Assembly: GCA_003996215.1 (NCBI GenBank)
Contig: QJPP01000035.1
Span: 372,001-436,000, forward strand
Reading direction: 5' to 3'
Length of the DNA stretch: 64,000 nucleotides
Source of the DNA: Jaltomata sinuosa
Taxonomy: Eukaryota > Streptophyta > Magnoliopsida > Solanales > Solanaceae
Made by a program: the position numbers and the translations under genes. The notes beneath the pieces were generated by a model. It saw only the letters and a list, made by a program, of their open reading frames with translations, had not been told where the DNA came from and made no database searches. Below, one piece after another: positions 32,374 through 45,310 of this stretch. The first letter of the stretch is position 1; the number at the start of each line of letters is the position of its first letter.

Positions 32374-34409
32374 TGTAACACCCCGGAATTCGAATTAGTT
32401 ATCTAACTCAGAATCCAAAAAATTTTGCTGCAATTGTCGACCCCCATGGGCAGCGCCACGGGTGTCGCAGCTCGATGGGCCATAGGATGCACTGTGGGAG
32501 ATAGCAAGTGGCTTTGAGCCAAGTCCCTTCCAGCTTGATAGGCGGTCACGACTGACATCGCCAGTGCGATAGCCCATGGGAATCCATCATCAGGATACTC
32601 TTATGGGTTTTCCCCAACTTCCCAGTTCCCCAATAGGCTACACCACAGGCATTGTGGCTGCAATAACCCATGGAAACAAGCCGTCAAAATGTTCTAAAGC
32701 GTCCCCCCAGCTTTACCTCTTCTCTGATAGGCAATACCACAGGCGTCACGTCTACAATGGGCCATGGGAATGCATCATTGAAAACCTCCAGAACCCCCCA
32801 GGTCTCAACAAGCTTACCCGAGGCCTTGGCCGATGGGCCGTCGTGGGCATGACACTCGTGAGGAAACCCATGAGGTGACAAATTTTTGTAGTTTTTTATT
32901 TTAAGTCAGGCGTAATTTGGTCTTTCCCCTACTCTTAAACTCCTAAGTGAGGTCATTTTGGCCATTTTTAGTAGGGTTTTATTCCCTAATAGCCTAAACT
33001 CTTCTCATTCTAAGTCATTCTATTCTAAGAGAAGAAATAACTCCGCTTCTCCAAGTCTCAAGATCCAAGCAAGAACCTCTATCTTCAAGCCTCCATTATT
33101 CTCACTCCTTGTTGGGAAAGCTTCAATTCAGGTATGTGGGTATTCAATAAAGGATTCCTTTTACCATTATGCCTAAAACCCCATAATTTACTTTGATTTA
33201 TGACATTATGAAATTAGGGTTCTTACCCAAGTTGGGAAAAAGTTCTGGGTCTTCTTTTTAAGCATCAATTCATGATTTCTCATTACTTATATATGATTTA
33301 ATTGAAGTTCCTTAGTTGATTTCAAAAGCCTATGCATTAAAGATGATTTCTAGCATGATTCCATTGAATTGCATATTTTCAAGTGAAAATTGGCATGTTT
33401 AGATAACATGACCTTATGTATTTATGAAATTGCATGCCTAATTCTTCAAGTTAAGAATTTAGAAAGAAAATTATGTTTTGAATTATGGCTATACTTAGTT
33501 TTAAGACTTATGATATGTGAATTGTATGACATTAGATATGTCTTTATGCTTTTCAAACATATTTGGCATTAGATATGTCACAAGTATAAGTTGAGCTATA
33601 TGTATATTTTGGGAGTAGTATTTAGCACTAAGGGACGTGGGTTCTAGATAACCTAAATCCAAAACTATGTTGCCACCATAGGTTGCCCTCCGTGGCTTAT
33701 GACAGGATTCTGATAGATAAGGTTCTAACCTTGGCCGATCAGGACAATTTTTTTCGGTGTGGGTGTATAACACTGGACTCCATGTAGCTCATCATAATTT
33801 ATGTCGGTTAAGAGAATCTCCCGTATGTATGTTTTTAAGTCTTATGCTATGATATTTCTTACCTTATGTTTAAATTATGATATTTCTTATGATGTCTCTT
33901 ATTATGCATGGATTCAGTCTTAACTATGTTTTAAGTACGTTTTACTACATTTATGTATATCTCACATACTCGATACATCCTATAGTACTGATGCATATTC
34001 TCGCGATGCATTCTTTGATGATGCAGATATAGGCTCCTTCCCTCAGACTCGTGGCTATACATCACCAGAGATCTAGTTTTTGTTTGTGAGTCCTCATTAT
34101 TAGAGGGCTAGGGCTAGACTTATTTCTATTATGTCTTTCTTTTTGATTTCTGAGTTAGTTGGAGTCTTATCCCATCAACTCTTTATGATAGTTTAGAGGC
34201 TTCATACATAGCTAGACTTATATCCCGTGTTTGGATTTGGTATTTCTTAGACCTTATTCCCATTTAGTTATGGTTGCCTATCTTCTATAAGTATGCTTTC
34301 GCTATGCTTCTTTGTGTTAATCTAAGTATGCTATGACCAAGGGTTAACTTGGGGCGCTTGTGGTCCTGAGTTCTATATTACGCCTAGGGTATAGTCTTGG
34401 GGCATGACA
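32374..34409 (+). repeat. nested chromovirus 5' LTR
   Basis: It begins TGTAACACCCCGGAATTCG and ends GGGGCATGACA. A GC-rich first ~500 bases contains repeated '(g/c)gatgggcca' phrases; the rest is AT-rich. It aligns with 39456-41486, well in the last 1.4 kb and with clear divergence in the first 500 bases. Short ORFs in it have no recognisable domain. Confidence 0.88.
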
Positions 34410-34413
34410 AACT

Positions 34414-34426
34414 TGGTATTAGAGCC
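34414..34426 (+). other. nested chromovirus primer-binding site
   Basis: TGGTATTAGAGCC lies four bases after the LTR. It differs by one transition from TGGTATCAGAGC, complementary to initiator methionine tRNA, the usual primer of this group. Confidence 0.8.
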
Positions 34427-34638
34427 TCAGGTTCAAGAGTCCTAGGGTGTCTGAAAGACACATCGAGTAGAATCTCTTTCATATGTGTGAAGCGCACCAT
34501 ACTTATGAGAGGGAAGCTACGAGATGTCTTAGAAAAAACTTCACTTCTCTTATGATCAATATCGTGCGATAGATTTTAACTCTATTACTTCTCTAATCCA
34601 TTCTTTATGTGTTTCATATTATGCCTCTTTGCTGTGCC

Positions 34639-36024
34639 ATGACTCGCCGAGCTGCTCGAAATGCTAACCCTTCGATTCCCAACCCCGAGGTCACTAACGT
34701 AGAGTTCAAAAATGTCATTCATATGCTAGCTTACACTATGGCTGCTCAGGCCAATTAGCAGGATCCTATCCCTGTCCACCCTCAAGGTGGAGTAGCGGCC
34801 CGAGTTCAAGATTTCATTCGCATGAACCTACCTGAGTTCTTGGGTTCAAAAATTGGTGAGGATCCGCTAAATTTCATGGATGATGTGAAGAAGGTCTTAG
34901 ATGTGATACAAGTGGTTGGTTTTGAGGGTGTTGAGCTAGCTTCCTATCAGCTCAAGGATGTAGCTCATATTTGGTACACTCAGTGGAAGGGTGCTAGGGC
35001 TAGGGACGTGGTCCCTATGACTTGGGAGTGCTTTAAGAGGGTTTTTCTTGATCAATTTTTCCCTAGAGAGTTGAGGCAAGCTAAGGCCGAAGAGTTCATG
35101 AATTTGAGGCAGGGATCTATGTTGGTTCAGGAGTATGGGTTGATGTTTACTCAGCTTTCTAGGTATGCTCCTTCTATGGTGGCTGATCTGCATGATCAGA
35201 TGAGTAAGTACATTTATGGAGTGTCTGATTTGGTGAAGAAGGAGTGTAGGTCTGCTATGCTTTTGAGTGACATGAATATTTCTAGACTTATGACTCATGC
35301 TCAGTAGATTGAGGGAGATAAGTTGAGGGAAATGGAAAGAGAGAACAAGAGGGCCAGATCAGAGGGTTCAGGTTTTAGCCATCAAAGGTTCGAAGGTGGA
35401 CACCACTCTTCATTTCAGAAAAAGTCATCAGGACCTATTTATTCTTTATCTAGTGCTCCTACCTAGGCCCCCAGTCCTTGTCATGATCAAACTGGTAGAG
35501 GATCAGGTTCCTACTCGCAGGGAAGTGTTGCAAAGGGGAATCTTTACCCTACTTGCAACAAATGTGGTAGGAGTCATCTTGGTGAGTGTTTAGCTGGTTC
35601 AGGTGGATGCTTTGGGTGTGGTCAAGTTGGACACAAGATTAAGGATTGCTCTTCAGCTAAGAAGGGATAGGGAGATAGAAAGACCCAGTCTGCCTCAGTA
35701 GCTCTAGGAGGTCGATCGACCCAGCAGGGAACTGCTTCTAGTTCTGGTGGTCAGCGCTAGAAATATCTTTATACCATCTCCTCTCGCTAGGACCAGGAGA
35801 GTTTGCCGAATGTTGTTAATGGTATATTGAATGTATTCTCTCTCGATGTGTATTCTTTATTGGATCCTAGTGCCTTCTTATCTTTTGTGACCCCTTATGT
35901 TGCTTGCAAGTTCGAAATTAGTGCTGATCAACTCTTAGAACCCTTTTGTGTTTCTACTCCTGTTGGTGAGACAGTCTTAGCCAAAAGAATCTATCAAAAA
36001 TTTATCTATCTCAGTCCTTCATAG
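34639..36024 (+). pseudogene. nested chromovirus gag-protease, inactivated by TAG stops
   Basis: A single reading frame from ATG 34639 (MTRRAARNANPS) runs through gag (NLPEFLGSKIGEDPLNFMDD, then ELASYQLKDVAHIWYTQWK), an intact zinc knuckle C-x2-C-x4-H-x4-C (CFGCGQVGHKIKDC, ~35605-35650), and the protease. In the protease the active-site D-P-G is changed to D-P-S in LLDPSAFLSFV. Six in-frame stops occur before the protease core, all TAG and each at a place where related elements have or tolerate Gln. The frame is lost after 36024. Confidence 0.85.
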
Positions 36025-37690
36025 AGTCACTTTAGTGGATCTTATAGAGTTGGAAATGACTGATTTTGATGTTATTCTTGGTATGGATTGGTTGTATGCA
36101 TATTATGCCTTAGTTGATTATCGTACTCGAGTTGTTAGTTTCAAGTTTCCAAATGAAACCTGTCTTAGAGTGGCAAGGTAGTCCTCCATCCTTGAAGGGT
36201 CGTTTCATATCTTATCTTAAGGCTCAGAAGATAATTTCTAAGGGTTATGTTTATCATATAGTTTGGGTTATGGACATGGAGTCCAAAACCCCATCTCTCT
36301 AGTCAGTTCTTATTGTGAATGAGTTTCCAGAAATGTTTCCTAAAGATTTGCTCGGAGTCCCTCCCGAGCGGTAGTCGACTTTAGGATAGATCTTCTTTAA
36401 GATATGCATCCTATCTCTATTTCTCCTTATAGGATGGCTCCAGCAGAACTTAAGAAATTGAAGGATCAATTCAAAAGACCCCCTTGATAAGGGTTTCATT
36501 TGACCCAACATCTCTCCATAGGGCACTCCAGTCCTATTCGTGTGAAAGAAAGATGGTTCCCACAGAATGTGTATCCACTATCGTCAGTTGAACAAGGTCA
36601 CAATAAAGAACAAGTACCTCATTCCTAGGATTGATGATTGTTTGATCAGCTTTAGGATGCCAGTTACTTCTCCAAGATCGACCTTAGATCTGATTATCAT
36701 CAACTTCGTGTTAGGGAGTGTGACATTCCAAAGACAACTTTCAAAACTTGGTATGGTCATTATGAATTTGTGGTTTTATCTTTTAGGTTGATGAATGCTC
36801 TTGCAGCTTTTATTAATTTTATGAACCGTGTGTTCAAATAGTATTTAGATATATTTGTGATTATCTTCATCGATGATATTCTTATCTACTCTTGGAGTAA
36901 GGAGGAGCATGCAGACCATTTGAGAGTTGTGTTGCAAACTCTTAAGGATTGACAATTATTTGCTAAGTTTAGCAAGTGTGAGTTTTGGATGCTGTCTGTT
37001 GCTTTTCTGGGTCATATTGTGACTAAAGATGGTATTCGAGTTGATTCATAGAAAATAAAGGCATTAAAGAACTGGCCTAGACCCACTTCTCCGTCAGATA
37101 TTAGGAGCTTTTTGGGATTAGTTCGTTACTACAGGAGATTTGTGAAAGAGTTTTCTTCCATAGCCACCCTATTGACTCGGCTGACTCAGAAGAAGGTAAA
37201 ATTTCAGTGGTCTGATCTATGAGAGAAGAACTTTCAGGAATCGAAGACTAGATTGACCACAACTCTAGTGTTGGCTCTACCCGAGGTCCTAGATGACTTT
37301 GTGGTGTATTGTGATGCTTCTAGAATTGGGTTGGGTTGCGTGTTGATGAAGTGTGGTAGGGTGATTGCTTATGCTTTGAGACAACTCAAGGTTCATGAGA
37401 CGAACTACCCTACTCATGATCTTAAGTTAGCAGCCATGGTTTTTGCTTTGAAGATTTGGAGACACTACTTGTATGGTGTTCATGTGGATGTGTTCACCGA
37501 TCATAGGAGTCTTCAGTATGTGTTCACTCAAAAGGAACTGAATCTTCGTCAACGGAGATGGCTTGAGATTTTTAAGGATTATGATATGAGTGTGCTTTAC
37601 CATCCGGGTAAGGCCAATGTAGTGGCAGATGCACTTAGTAGGTTATCTATGTGTAGTTTGTCTTTGATTGAGGAAGAAAAAAAGTAATTG
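36025..37690 (+). pseudogene. nested chromovirus reverse transcriptase and RNase H, degenerate
   Basis: Recognisable pieces in shifting frames are: the linker DVILGMDW-like segment at ~36065, CIHYRQLNKVTIKNKYLIPR (~36570), FIDDILIYSW (the YxDD-type motif, ~36870), FLGHIVTKDGIRVDS, WPRPTSPSDIRSFLG, and RNase H from 37253 (VVYCDASRIGLGCVLM with the catalytic Asp, and TDHRSLQYVF). Several stops and frameshifts are present (for example at about 36840, 36950, 37050 and 37220). Confidence 0.85.
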
Positions 37691-39223
37691 GCCAAGGATG
37701 TTCATCGACTTGCTCGATTAGGAGTTCGCCTTATGGATTCGACATATGGTGGTGTTATTGTTCAGAATGATTCTGAATCATTTTTGGTAGCTGAAGTGAA
37801 GGAAAAGCAAGACAGTGATCCTATTTAGAACCAGTTGAAGGGTGCAGTCCATCAGCAGAGAGTAGAGGTTTTCTCCCAAAGGGGATGGTGTGCTTTGATA
37901 TCAGGGTCGATTCTATGTTCTTGATGTAGATAGGTTGAGACAACAGATTTTGACAGAGGCTCATAGCTCCAGGTATTCTATTTACCCCAGTGCCATCAAG
38001 ATGTACCATGACCTCTGAAAAGTCTATTAGTAGAATGGCATGAAGAGGAACATAGTAAGTTTTGTGGCTAAATGTCCCAACTGCCAACAAGTGAAGGTAG
38101 AGCATCAGCTACCAGGTGGTATGACTCAGGATATTAATCTTCCTACTTGGAAGTGGGAAGCGATCTATATGGACTTCATTACTGGTTTGCCTCATAATCG
38201 TAGGCAACACGATTCTATTTGGGTGATTGTCGACATGATAACTAAATCAGTCCACTTCTTGGCTGTCAAGACTACAGATTCAGCGGAGGATTATGCCAGA
38301 CTCTACATTTATGAGATAGTCAGATTGCATGGTGTCCTATTGTCTATGATCTCATATAGGGGTACTCAGTTTACGTCCCAGTTTTGGAAGTCATTTCAGA
38401 AAGGTCTTGGTACTCTAGTTAAGCTTAGCATAACTTTTCACCCACAGACGGATGGCCAGGAAGAGCGTACAATTCAGATGTTGGAGGATATGTTGAGAGC
38501 TTGTGTGATTGATTTTAAAGGTGATTGGGGTGATCACTTACCTCTTATTGAGTTTGCCTACAACAACAGCTTTCTAGTATCCAGATAGCTCCCTATGAGG
38601 AACTTTATGGGCGGAGGTTTAGATCTCCTGTTGGTTGGTTTGAGGTAGGTGAGACGACTTTTATTGGTCCAGATTCGATTCATGAGACAATGGATAAGGT
38701 TCATATCATTAAGGAGAGGTTGAAGACCGCTCAGAGTTGACAGAAATCGTATGTAGATATGAGGAGAAGAGAATTGGAGTTTAAGGTTGATGATTGGGTG
38801 TTTTTGAAGGTGTCACCCATGAAGGGTGTGATGATATTTGTTAAGAAAGAGAAACTTAGTCCCCGTTATATAGGTCCTTATCGGATTCTGAGGAGAGTTG
38901 GTAGTGTTGCGTATGAGTTAGACTTGCCAACAGATTTAGAAGCGGTTCATCCGGTTTTCCATGTTTTTTTATTGAAAAAGTGTGTTGGTGATCCGACCTT
39001 GATTGTTCCTTTGGAGGATGTGAGTGTGAAGGATAGCCTCACTTATGAGGAAGTCCTTGTGAAAATTCTTGATCGTCAGGTTCGGAGGTTCAGAAATAAA
39101 GAAGTTGCTTCGGTGAAAGTTCTTTAGAGGAATCAACTAGTTGAGAGAGCTACTTGGGAGGTAGAAGCAGCCATGAAAGCCAAGTATCCTCATCTTTTTC
39201 CTCCCAATCCAGTTTCAACCTAA
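37691..39223 (+). pseudogene. nested chromovirus integrase and chromodomain, degenerate
   Basis: The zinc-binding region ends in CPNCQQVKVEHQ (~38070). The core has WKWEAIYMDFITGLPHNRRQ (first Asp), MISYRGTQFTSQFW (the second Asp is replaced by Tyr) and FHPQTDGQEERTIQ (Glu). The C-terminus has VDDWVFLKVSPMKGV and RYIGPYRILRRVGS. The chromodomain has VKILDRQVRRFRNKEVASVK, a TAG stop, then TWEVEAAMKAKYPHLF. Further stops are scattered. Confidence 0.87.
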
Positions 39224-39442
39224 GGTAGTAGTTTCATCCTTAGTATGTCCCTCCGATTCTATTCCATCAGTTTCTCTCATGATCCTAGCATGCATTCATG
39301 TTTTCTGAAGTTTGTTTAGTCATGTTTTAAGATAACAAGTCAGTTTTCATGCTTATTCCTTAGTTTTCATGTTTGTTTGTTAGTTGGGATGTTTCCTATC
39401 CAGTTTTCCTTACTTAGTCTTCATTCGAGGATAAATGTTTCC

Positions 39443-39455
39443 AAGGGGGAAATAT
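39443..39455 (+). other. nested chromovirus polypurine tract
   Basis: AAGGGGGAAATAT lies directly before the 3' LTR, in the expected place. Confidence 0.7.
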
Positions 39456-41486
39456 TGTAACACCCTAGAATCTAAATCAGCTATCTAACTCAGAATTTAG
39501 AAAACATTTCTACAACTATTGACCCCCACAGTTAGCGCCACGGGCATCGTAGCTCCGACGGGCCATAGGGTGCGCCTTAGAAGACAACCAGTGGTTTTGA
39601 TACAAGTCTCCTCTAGCCTGACGGGAGGTCATAACGAGCGTCACTGGTGTGACGGGCCATGGAAATCTATCATTGGGATATTCTAGTGGGTTTTCCCCAA
39701 CTTCCCAGAGCCTCGATGGGCTACACCATGGGCGTCGTGGCTGCAACGACCTGTGGGAACAAGTCGTCGAAATGTTCCAAAGGGTCACCCCCCTAACTTT
39801 CCCTCTTCTCCGATGGGCAATGCCACGGGCATCGCGTCTGCGATGGGCTGTGAAAGTGCATCGTCAGAAACCTCCAGAACCCCCCAGGTCTCAGCAAGCT
39901 TACCCAATGACTTGGACGATGGGCCATCGTGGGCACGACGCTCATCGGGCATCCTGTGAGGCGATAGGATTCTGCAGCTTTTAATTTTAAGTCAGGGGTA
40001 ATTTGGTCTTTTCCCCTACTCTAAAACTTCTAAGTGAGGTTATTTTGGCCATTTTTAGTAGGATTTTATTCCCTGATAACCTAAACTCTTCTCATTCTAA
40101 GTCATTCTATTCTAAAAGAAGAAAGAACTCCTCTTATCCAAGTCTCAAGCTCCAAGCAAGAACCTCCATCTTCAAGCCTCCATTCTTCTCACTCCTTGTT
40201 GGGAAAGCTTCAATTCAGGTATGTGGGTATTCAATAAGGGATTCCTTTCACCTTATTCCCAAAACCCCATAATTTTCTTTGATTTATGAAATTAGGATTC
40301 TTACCCAAATTAGGGAAAAGTTATGGGTCTTCTTTTTAAGCATCAATTCATGGTTTCTCATTACTTATATATGATTTAATTGAAGGTCCATAGTTGATTT
40401 CAAAAGCCCATGCATTAAAGATGATTTCTAGCATGATTCCATTGAATTCCATGTTTTCAAGTGAAAATTGGCATGTTTAGATAACATGACCTTATGTATT
40501 TATGAAATTGCATGCCTAATTCTTCAAGTTATAAATTTAAAAAGAAAAGTATGCTTTGAGTTATAGCTATGTTAAGTTTTAAGACTTATGATATGTGAAT
40601 TTCTTGACATTAGATATGTTTTTATGCTTTTCAAACAGATTTGGCATTAGATATGTCACAAGTATAAGTTGAGCTATATGTATATTTTGGGAGTAGTATT
40701 TAGCACCGAGCGATGTGAGTTCTAGATAACTTAAGTCCAAAATTATGTTGCCACCGTAGGTTGCCCTCCGTGGCTTATGACAGGATCCTGATAGATAAGG
40801 TTCTAACCTTGGCCAGTTAGGATAACCTTTTTCAGTGTGGGTGTATGACACTTGACTCCATGTAGCTCATCAGGGTTTATGTCGGTTAAAAGAACCTCCC
40901 GTATGTATGTTTTAAGTCCTATGCTATGATATCTCTTATCTTATGTTTAAATTATGATATTTCTTATGATATCTTTTATTATGCATGGATTCAGTCTTAA
41001 ATATGTTTTAAGTATGTTTTACTACGTTTGTGTATATCTCACATACTCGGTACATCCTATAGTACTGACGCATATTCTAACGCTGCATCCTTTAATTATG
41101 CAGATACAGGCTCCTTCCCTTAGACTCATGGCTAGACATCTACGGAGATCCAGTTTCTATTGGTGAGTCCTCATTATTCGAGGGCTAGGGCTAGACTTAT
41201 TTCTATTATGTCTTTCTTTCTGATTTTTGAGTTAGTTGGGGTCCTTTCCCATCAACTCTTTATGATAGTTTAGAGGCTTCAGACATAGCTAGACTTGTAT
41301 TCCGTGTTTGAATTTGGTATTTCTTAGAGCTTATTCCCATTTAGTTATAGTTGCCTATCTTCTCTAAGTATGCTTCCGCTATGCTTCTTTGTGTTAATCT
41401 GAGTATGATATGACCAAGGGTTAAATTGGGGCACTTGTAATCGCGGGTCCCGTGTTATGCCTAGGGGGTAGTCTCGGGGCATGACA
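39456..41486 (+). repeat. nested chromovirus 3' LTR
   Basis: It begins TGTAACACCCTAGAATC and ends GGGGCATGACA (2031 bp). It is the second LTR copy; many C/T and G/A differences separate it from the 5' copy in the GC-rich first third. Confidence 0.88.
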
Positions 41487-43050
41487 ATGTCATTTCACCA
41501 ATAGACCTCTTTAAAGTCATTTCAGCCATTATCCGTTATCTTAGACCATCTACATTAGAAAAACACAATCTTCCTTGGTACCTTAAGGTACCATCCCCTG
41601 CCATCTCAAATGATGAAATTTTATGTTGTCGAATCCCTTCTCTGTACTGGAGAAATAAGGGATCTTCATATTGTTTTTCTTTCACTAATGTCACTAATGA
41701 TGACTCTGCAGTTTTCTGCACAGCCACACCTCCATCTTCAGAATCTAGAAGTCAAACTCCTAGACTGGTTAATCTGTGAACATCTTGTGCTACTTCATGT
41801 TGAGCGGGTGGAAAGTATGCTAGGCTGCCTATTGACACGCGACTGAGAGAATCTTCTATAATGCTAGCTTTACCAAGATGATAAAGAATATTGACATCGT
41901 AGTCTTTCAGCAACTCTAGCCACCTTCTCTGCCTCAAATTCAACTCCTTTTGCTTGAAGAGATATTGGAGACTCTTATGGTCTATAAATATGTTAACATG
42001 TAACCCATACAAATAGTGGCGCCAAATCTTAAATACGAATACAACTGCTGCAAGCTCTAAAATCATGCCTGGGGGTAGTTCTGTTCATGCTCTTAAAATT
42101 GTTGAGAAGAGTATGTTATAACCTTCCCATGTTGCATCAAGACGCATCCTAGGCCGACACCTGAAGCATCACAATAAATGGCATACCCTTATGTGCCCTC
42201 TGGTAAGGCTAATACAGGAGTTGTGGTCAATCTATCTTTCATCTCTTGAAAGATTCTTTCACAAGCATCTGACCACTGAAATTTGGCTGCTTTCTGTGAG
42301 GCAGAAATAAAGGAAAATCCCTCCATAAACCTCCTATAATAATCGGCGAGCCCCAAGAAACTACGTACTTTTGTCGGAGTGGTAGGTCAAGGCCATCTCT
42401 TCACATTCTCTATCTTCTGAAAGTCCACTTTAATACCTTCACCAGAGACCACATAGCCAAGAAAAGCCACTTAGTTCATCCAGAACTCACATTTAGAAAA
42501 CTTGGCATAAAGTTGGTGCTCTTTAAGAGTTTGTAGAACTGATCTGAGATGATCTACATGCTTTGCTTCATCACGTGAATATATCAAGATATCATCTATA
42601 AATACAATCACATATCTATCAAGAAAGGGTTTGAAAACCCTATTCATCATATCCATAAAGGCTGCTGGGGCATTAGTTAGTCCAAATGACATGACAAGGA
42701 ACTCAAAGTGCCCATACCTAGTTCTGAAGGCTATCTTCGGAATATCTACTTCACATATCCTCAACTGGTGATAACCAGATCTTAAGTAAATCTTTGAAAA
42801 ACATTTAGCTCCCTGCAACTGATCAAATAAATCATTTATTCTGGGTAGGGGTACTTATTCTTTATTGTCACTTTATTCAAATGCCTGTAATCTATACACA
42901 TTCTCATTGTGCCATCCTTCTTATGTACAAATAGTACTGGAGTGTCCTATAGCGATATGCTGGGTCAAATTAAACCTTTATCAAGTAGATCTCTCAACTG
43001 CTCCTTTAGCTCTTTCAACTCTGCTGCTTCCATTCTATAAGTTGGAATAG
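41487..43050 (-). pseudogene. outer chromovirus RT, RNase H and start of integrase
   Basis: RT motifs are KCFSKIYLRSGYHQLRI, YGHFEFLVMSFGLTNAPAAF and VIVFIDDILIYSRDE (catalytic DD present, ~42590). RNase H gives AAVVFVFKIWRHYLYGLHV and IDHKSLQYLFKQKELNLRQR. The integrase linker (MAVQKTAESSLVTLVKEKQY, then LCFSNVDGLR) ends near 41530. About 60 bases of the zinc-binding region appear deleted before the fragment DFKEVYW, and then the nested element begins. Confidence 0.85.
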
Positions 43051-43705
43051 ATATAGGCTGGGTATCGGGATCTAGGTCGATACCAAAGTCAATGTATCTA
43101 ACTGGAGGTAATCTAGGAAGTTCATCAGGAAACACATCTGGATATTCATTCACAACGGGTACGGACTGAAGAGTTGACATATGTTTCTCAGCTTCAAGGT
43201 CTCTGCCATGGACTAGGTGATATAAACACCCTTTTGCTATAAACTTTTGTGCCTTAAGATAGGAAATAAACCTTCCTCTAGGCATCACAACATTCCTTTT
43301 CCACTTCAAGAGTGGTTCCACTGGTAAATATAATTGAGCAATCTTAGCTCGGCAATCAACTATAGCATAACAAGAGGATATCCAATCCATGCCCATAATT
43401 ACATCAAAATCAACCATGTCCAGCTCTATCAAGTTAGCCAATGTATTATGGCCACATACTGTCACTAGGAACCCATAGTAGATCCTTTTAGCTATAATAG
43501 ACTCTCGTAATAGAGTTGATACTGCAAATGTATCACGTAATAACTCTAGCTCTATTCTAAACTTCTTAGCAACAAAAGGTGTAACATATGATAGGGTCTC
43601 CCCTGGATCTATCAATGCATAAACATTATAAAAGAAGATGGATAAGGTACCTATAACCACATCTGGAGAAGCCTCTGAATCCTGCCAACCTACTAATGCA
43701 TACAT
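43051..43705 (-). pseudogene. outer chromovirus protease and linker to RT
   Basis: The open stretch 42965-43705 carries the aspartic protease motif ALIDPGETLSYVTPFVAKKF (D-P-G kept) and DVIMGMDWISSCYAIVDCR, followed by the usual linker to RT (EYPDVFPDELPRLPPVR). No stop interrupts it, in contrast to the flanking gag and integrase. Confidence 0.85.
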
Positions 43706-45092
43706 TCAATTTGGGCCAGTACCCAAACCCAAAATCTCTGCCTCTACCTCTACATATACCTCTGTATGTTTGTGCCTGAGGATCACGAGATGAAGGTGGT
43801 TCTGAGGAAGAGGATTCTCCTGTGGAGCCTATGGACAATGATCTATCACCCCTACCCTCAGCTCTATGTCTAGGATAATCACGCATCTTGTGACCCTCTA
43901 CTCCACACCCATAACAAGTGGTAGATCCATATAAGTGCTCTCCAAAATAAGATCAACCATATTGTCTTCAAGTAGGATGAGGTGGTAATCCCCGACCAAT
44001 ACCTCTCTAATAGTGGGGGGAATAGTGCCCTAGAAGTCTGACTTTGATCCTGTCTGGACCTCGATGACTGAGCTGAAGCACTAGCTGTGAAGTGGGATAC
44101 CGACTGAGCCTGTCTAGGTGGCCCTCTGCTGGAGAAAGCCCTGCAACTTCCCTGATATCTGCCAGCTGTCCTGGCCCTCTTACTCTACTCCCTTTCTGAT
44201 CTGCCTGCCCTATGGTCACATATGCGATCCTCTGTCTGCTGTATATATACCATCAGTCTAGCAATATCTATATCATTATTAAATACAGCAACTGCACAAG
44301 AGTCAATCAAATGATCTCTGAGGCCACCCACAAAGTAATGCATCCTCAACCTTTGTGTGCTGACCATCTCTGGAGAAAATCTGGCCAACTGTGTAAATTG
44401 CATGCTATACTCCTTGACACTGAGGTTATTCTGTCATAAGGATAGAAATTTATCCACCCTCACTTCCCTGAGCTCTAAAGATAAAAGGTGATCCATAAAG
44501 GCCTTTGAGAATTCTTCCTAAACTTCTGGCGGGCATTTGGGCCCCTAGAGTCGACCCACATCTCATGCCAGGCAATGGCAACATTTTTTAGCTGATAGGA
44601 GGCCAATTCAATATCCTCAGTCTCAGATATATACATAACCCTGAAGATTTTGTTGATCCCATCTATAAACTGTTAAGGGTCCTCTTTCACACTAGATCAT
44701 GTAAACACAGGGGGATTCATCCTGAGGAAATCATGAACTCTGGATCTGGCAGTCTCTCCCTGAATAGTGTTATGTACAGCGACATTCTATCCTTGGACCT
44801 GAGCAGCTACTAACTGGGTGAGAAACTATATTGCTCCTCAAAGACCCTGCTCTAAGGCACCTGCTGGTGGTACAGGCAGTATAAAAACTGTTGCTGATAC
44901 TATTGGAGGTGTAGGAACTCATGTATGCCCTTCTGTTCTAGGCACCTGAGGACATGAAAGTGTAGGACTTGGCAAGCTCTCTTGAGCCCTGGTCTTATCC
45001 GCTAATACTGGAGAATGCTCTATAGTGGCTGCCTCCTGAGTAGTACTAGTAGATGCCCTATGGCCTACTTTATCCGCATCTTTAGTGGACAT
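43706..45092 (-). pseudogene. outer chromovirus gag, degenerate
   Basis: It starts at MSTKDADKVGHRAS (ATG at 45092). Later fragments include MQFTQLARFSPEMVSTQRLR and a zinc knuckle CYGCGVEGHKMRDY near 43870-43915 in which the fourth ligand, normally Cys, is Tyr. Several stops and frameshifts occur between 44400 and 44900. Confidence 0.8.
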
Positions 45093-45294
45093 GATCTGTA
45101 TCACAAATAAGCAGAGTGTGAGTCAGAAGTAACTTTCTATGACTTAGCTCTACTACACGATCTAGATTTTAATAGAAGGTCAGATTCCTAAATGCCCGTG
45201 TAGTCCTTTAATTTTAATATGGCGTGCAACATATTCATAAGAAAGGTCCTACTAGACACGGCTTCTTAGACTCCTTGGGACACTTGAACCTTAT

Positions 45295-45306
45295 GCTCTG
45301 ATACCA
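45295..45306 (-). other. outer chromovirus primer-binding site
   Basis: On the minus strand TGGTATCAGAGC lies four bases after the LTR end, an exact match to the usual tRNA-iMet complementary site. Confidence 0.85.
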
Positions 45307-45310
45307 AGTT

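Larger units (their letters stand above)
32374..41486 (+). mobile_element. nested chromovirus (Tekay/Del-like Ty3/gypsy), complete structure, degenerate coding
   Basis: It has LTRs of 2036 and 2031 bp with TGTAACACCC and GGGGCATGACA ends, a tRNA-iMet-type PBS, gag, protease, RT, RNase H, integrase, chromodomain and a PPT, all on the plus strand. It is inserted in the integrase of a related minus-strand element. Numerous in-frame stops rule out autonomy. Confidence 0.9.
32369..41491. repeat. mutated 5-bp target duplication of the nested element
   Basis: Plus-strand ATATT (32369-32373) on the left and ATGTC (41487-41491) on the right flank the nested element. Three of five bases agree and both differences are transitions. 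The integrase frame of the outer element continues across this site (…YW-stop-ND on one side, MKRDITEFVA on the other), which independently fixes the insertion point. Confidence 0.7.
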
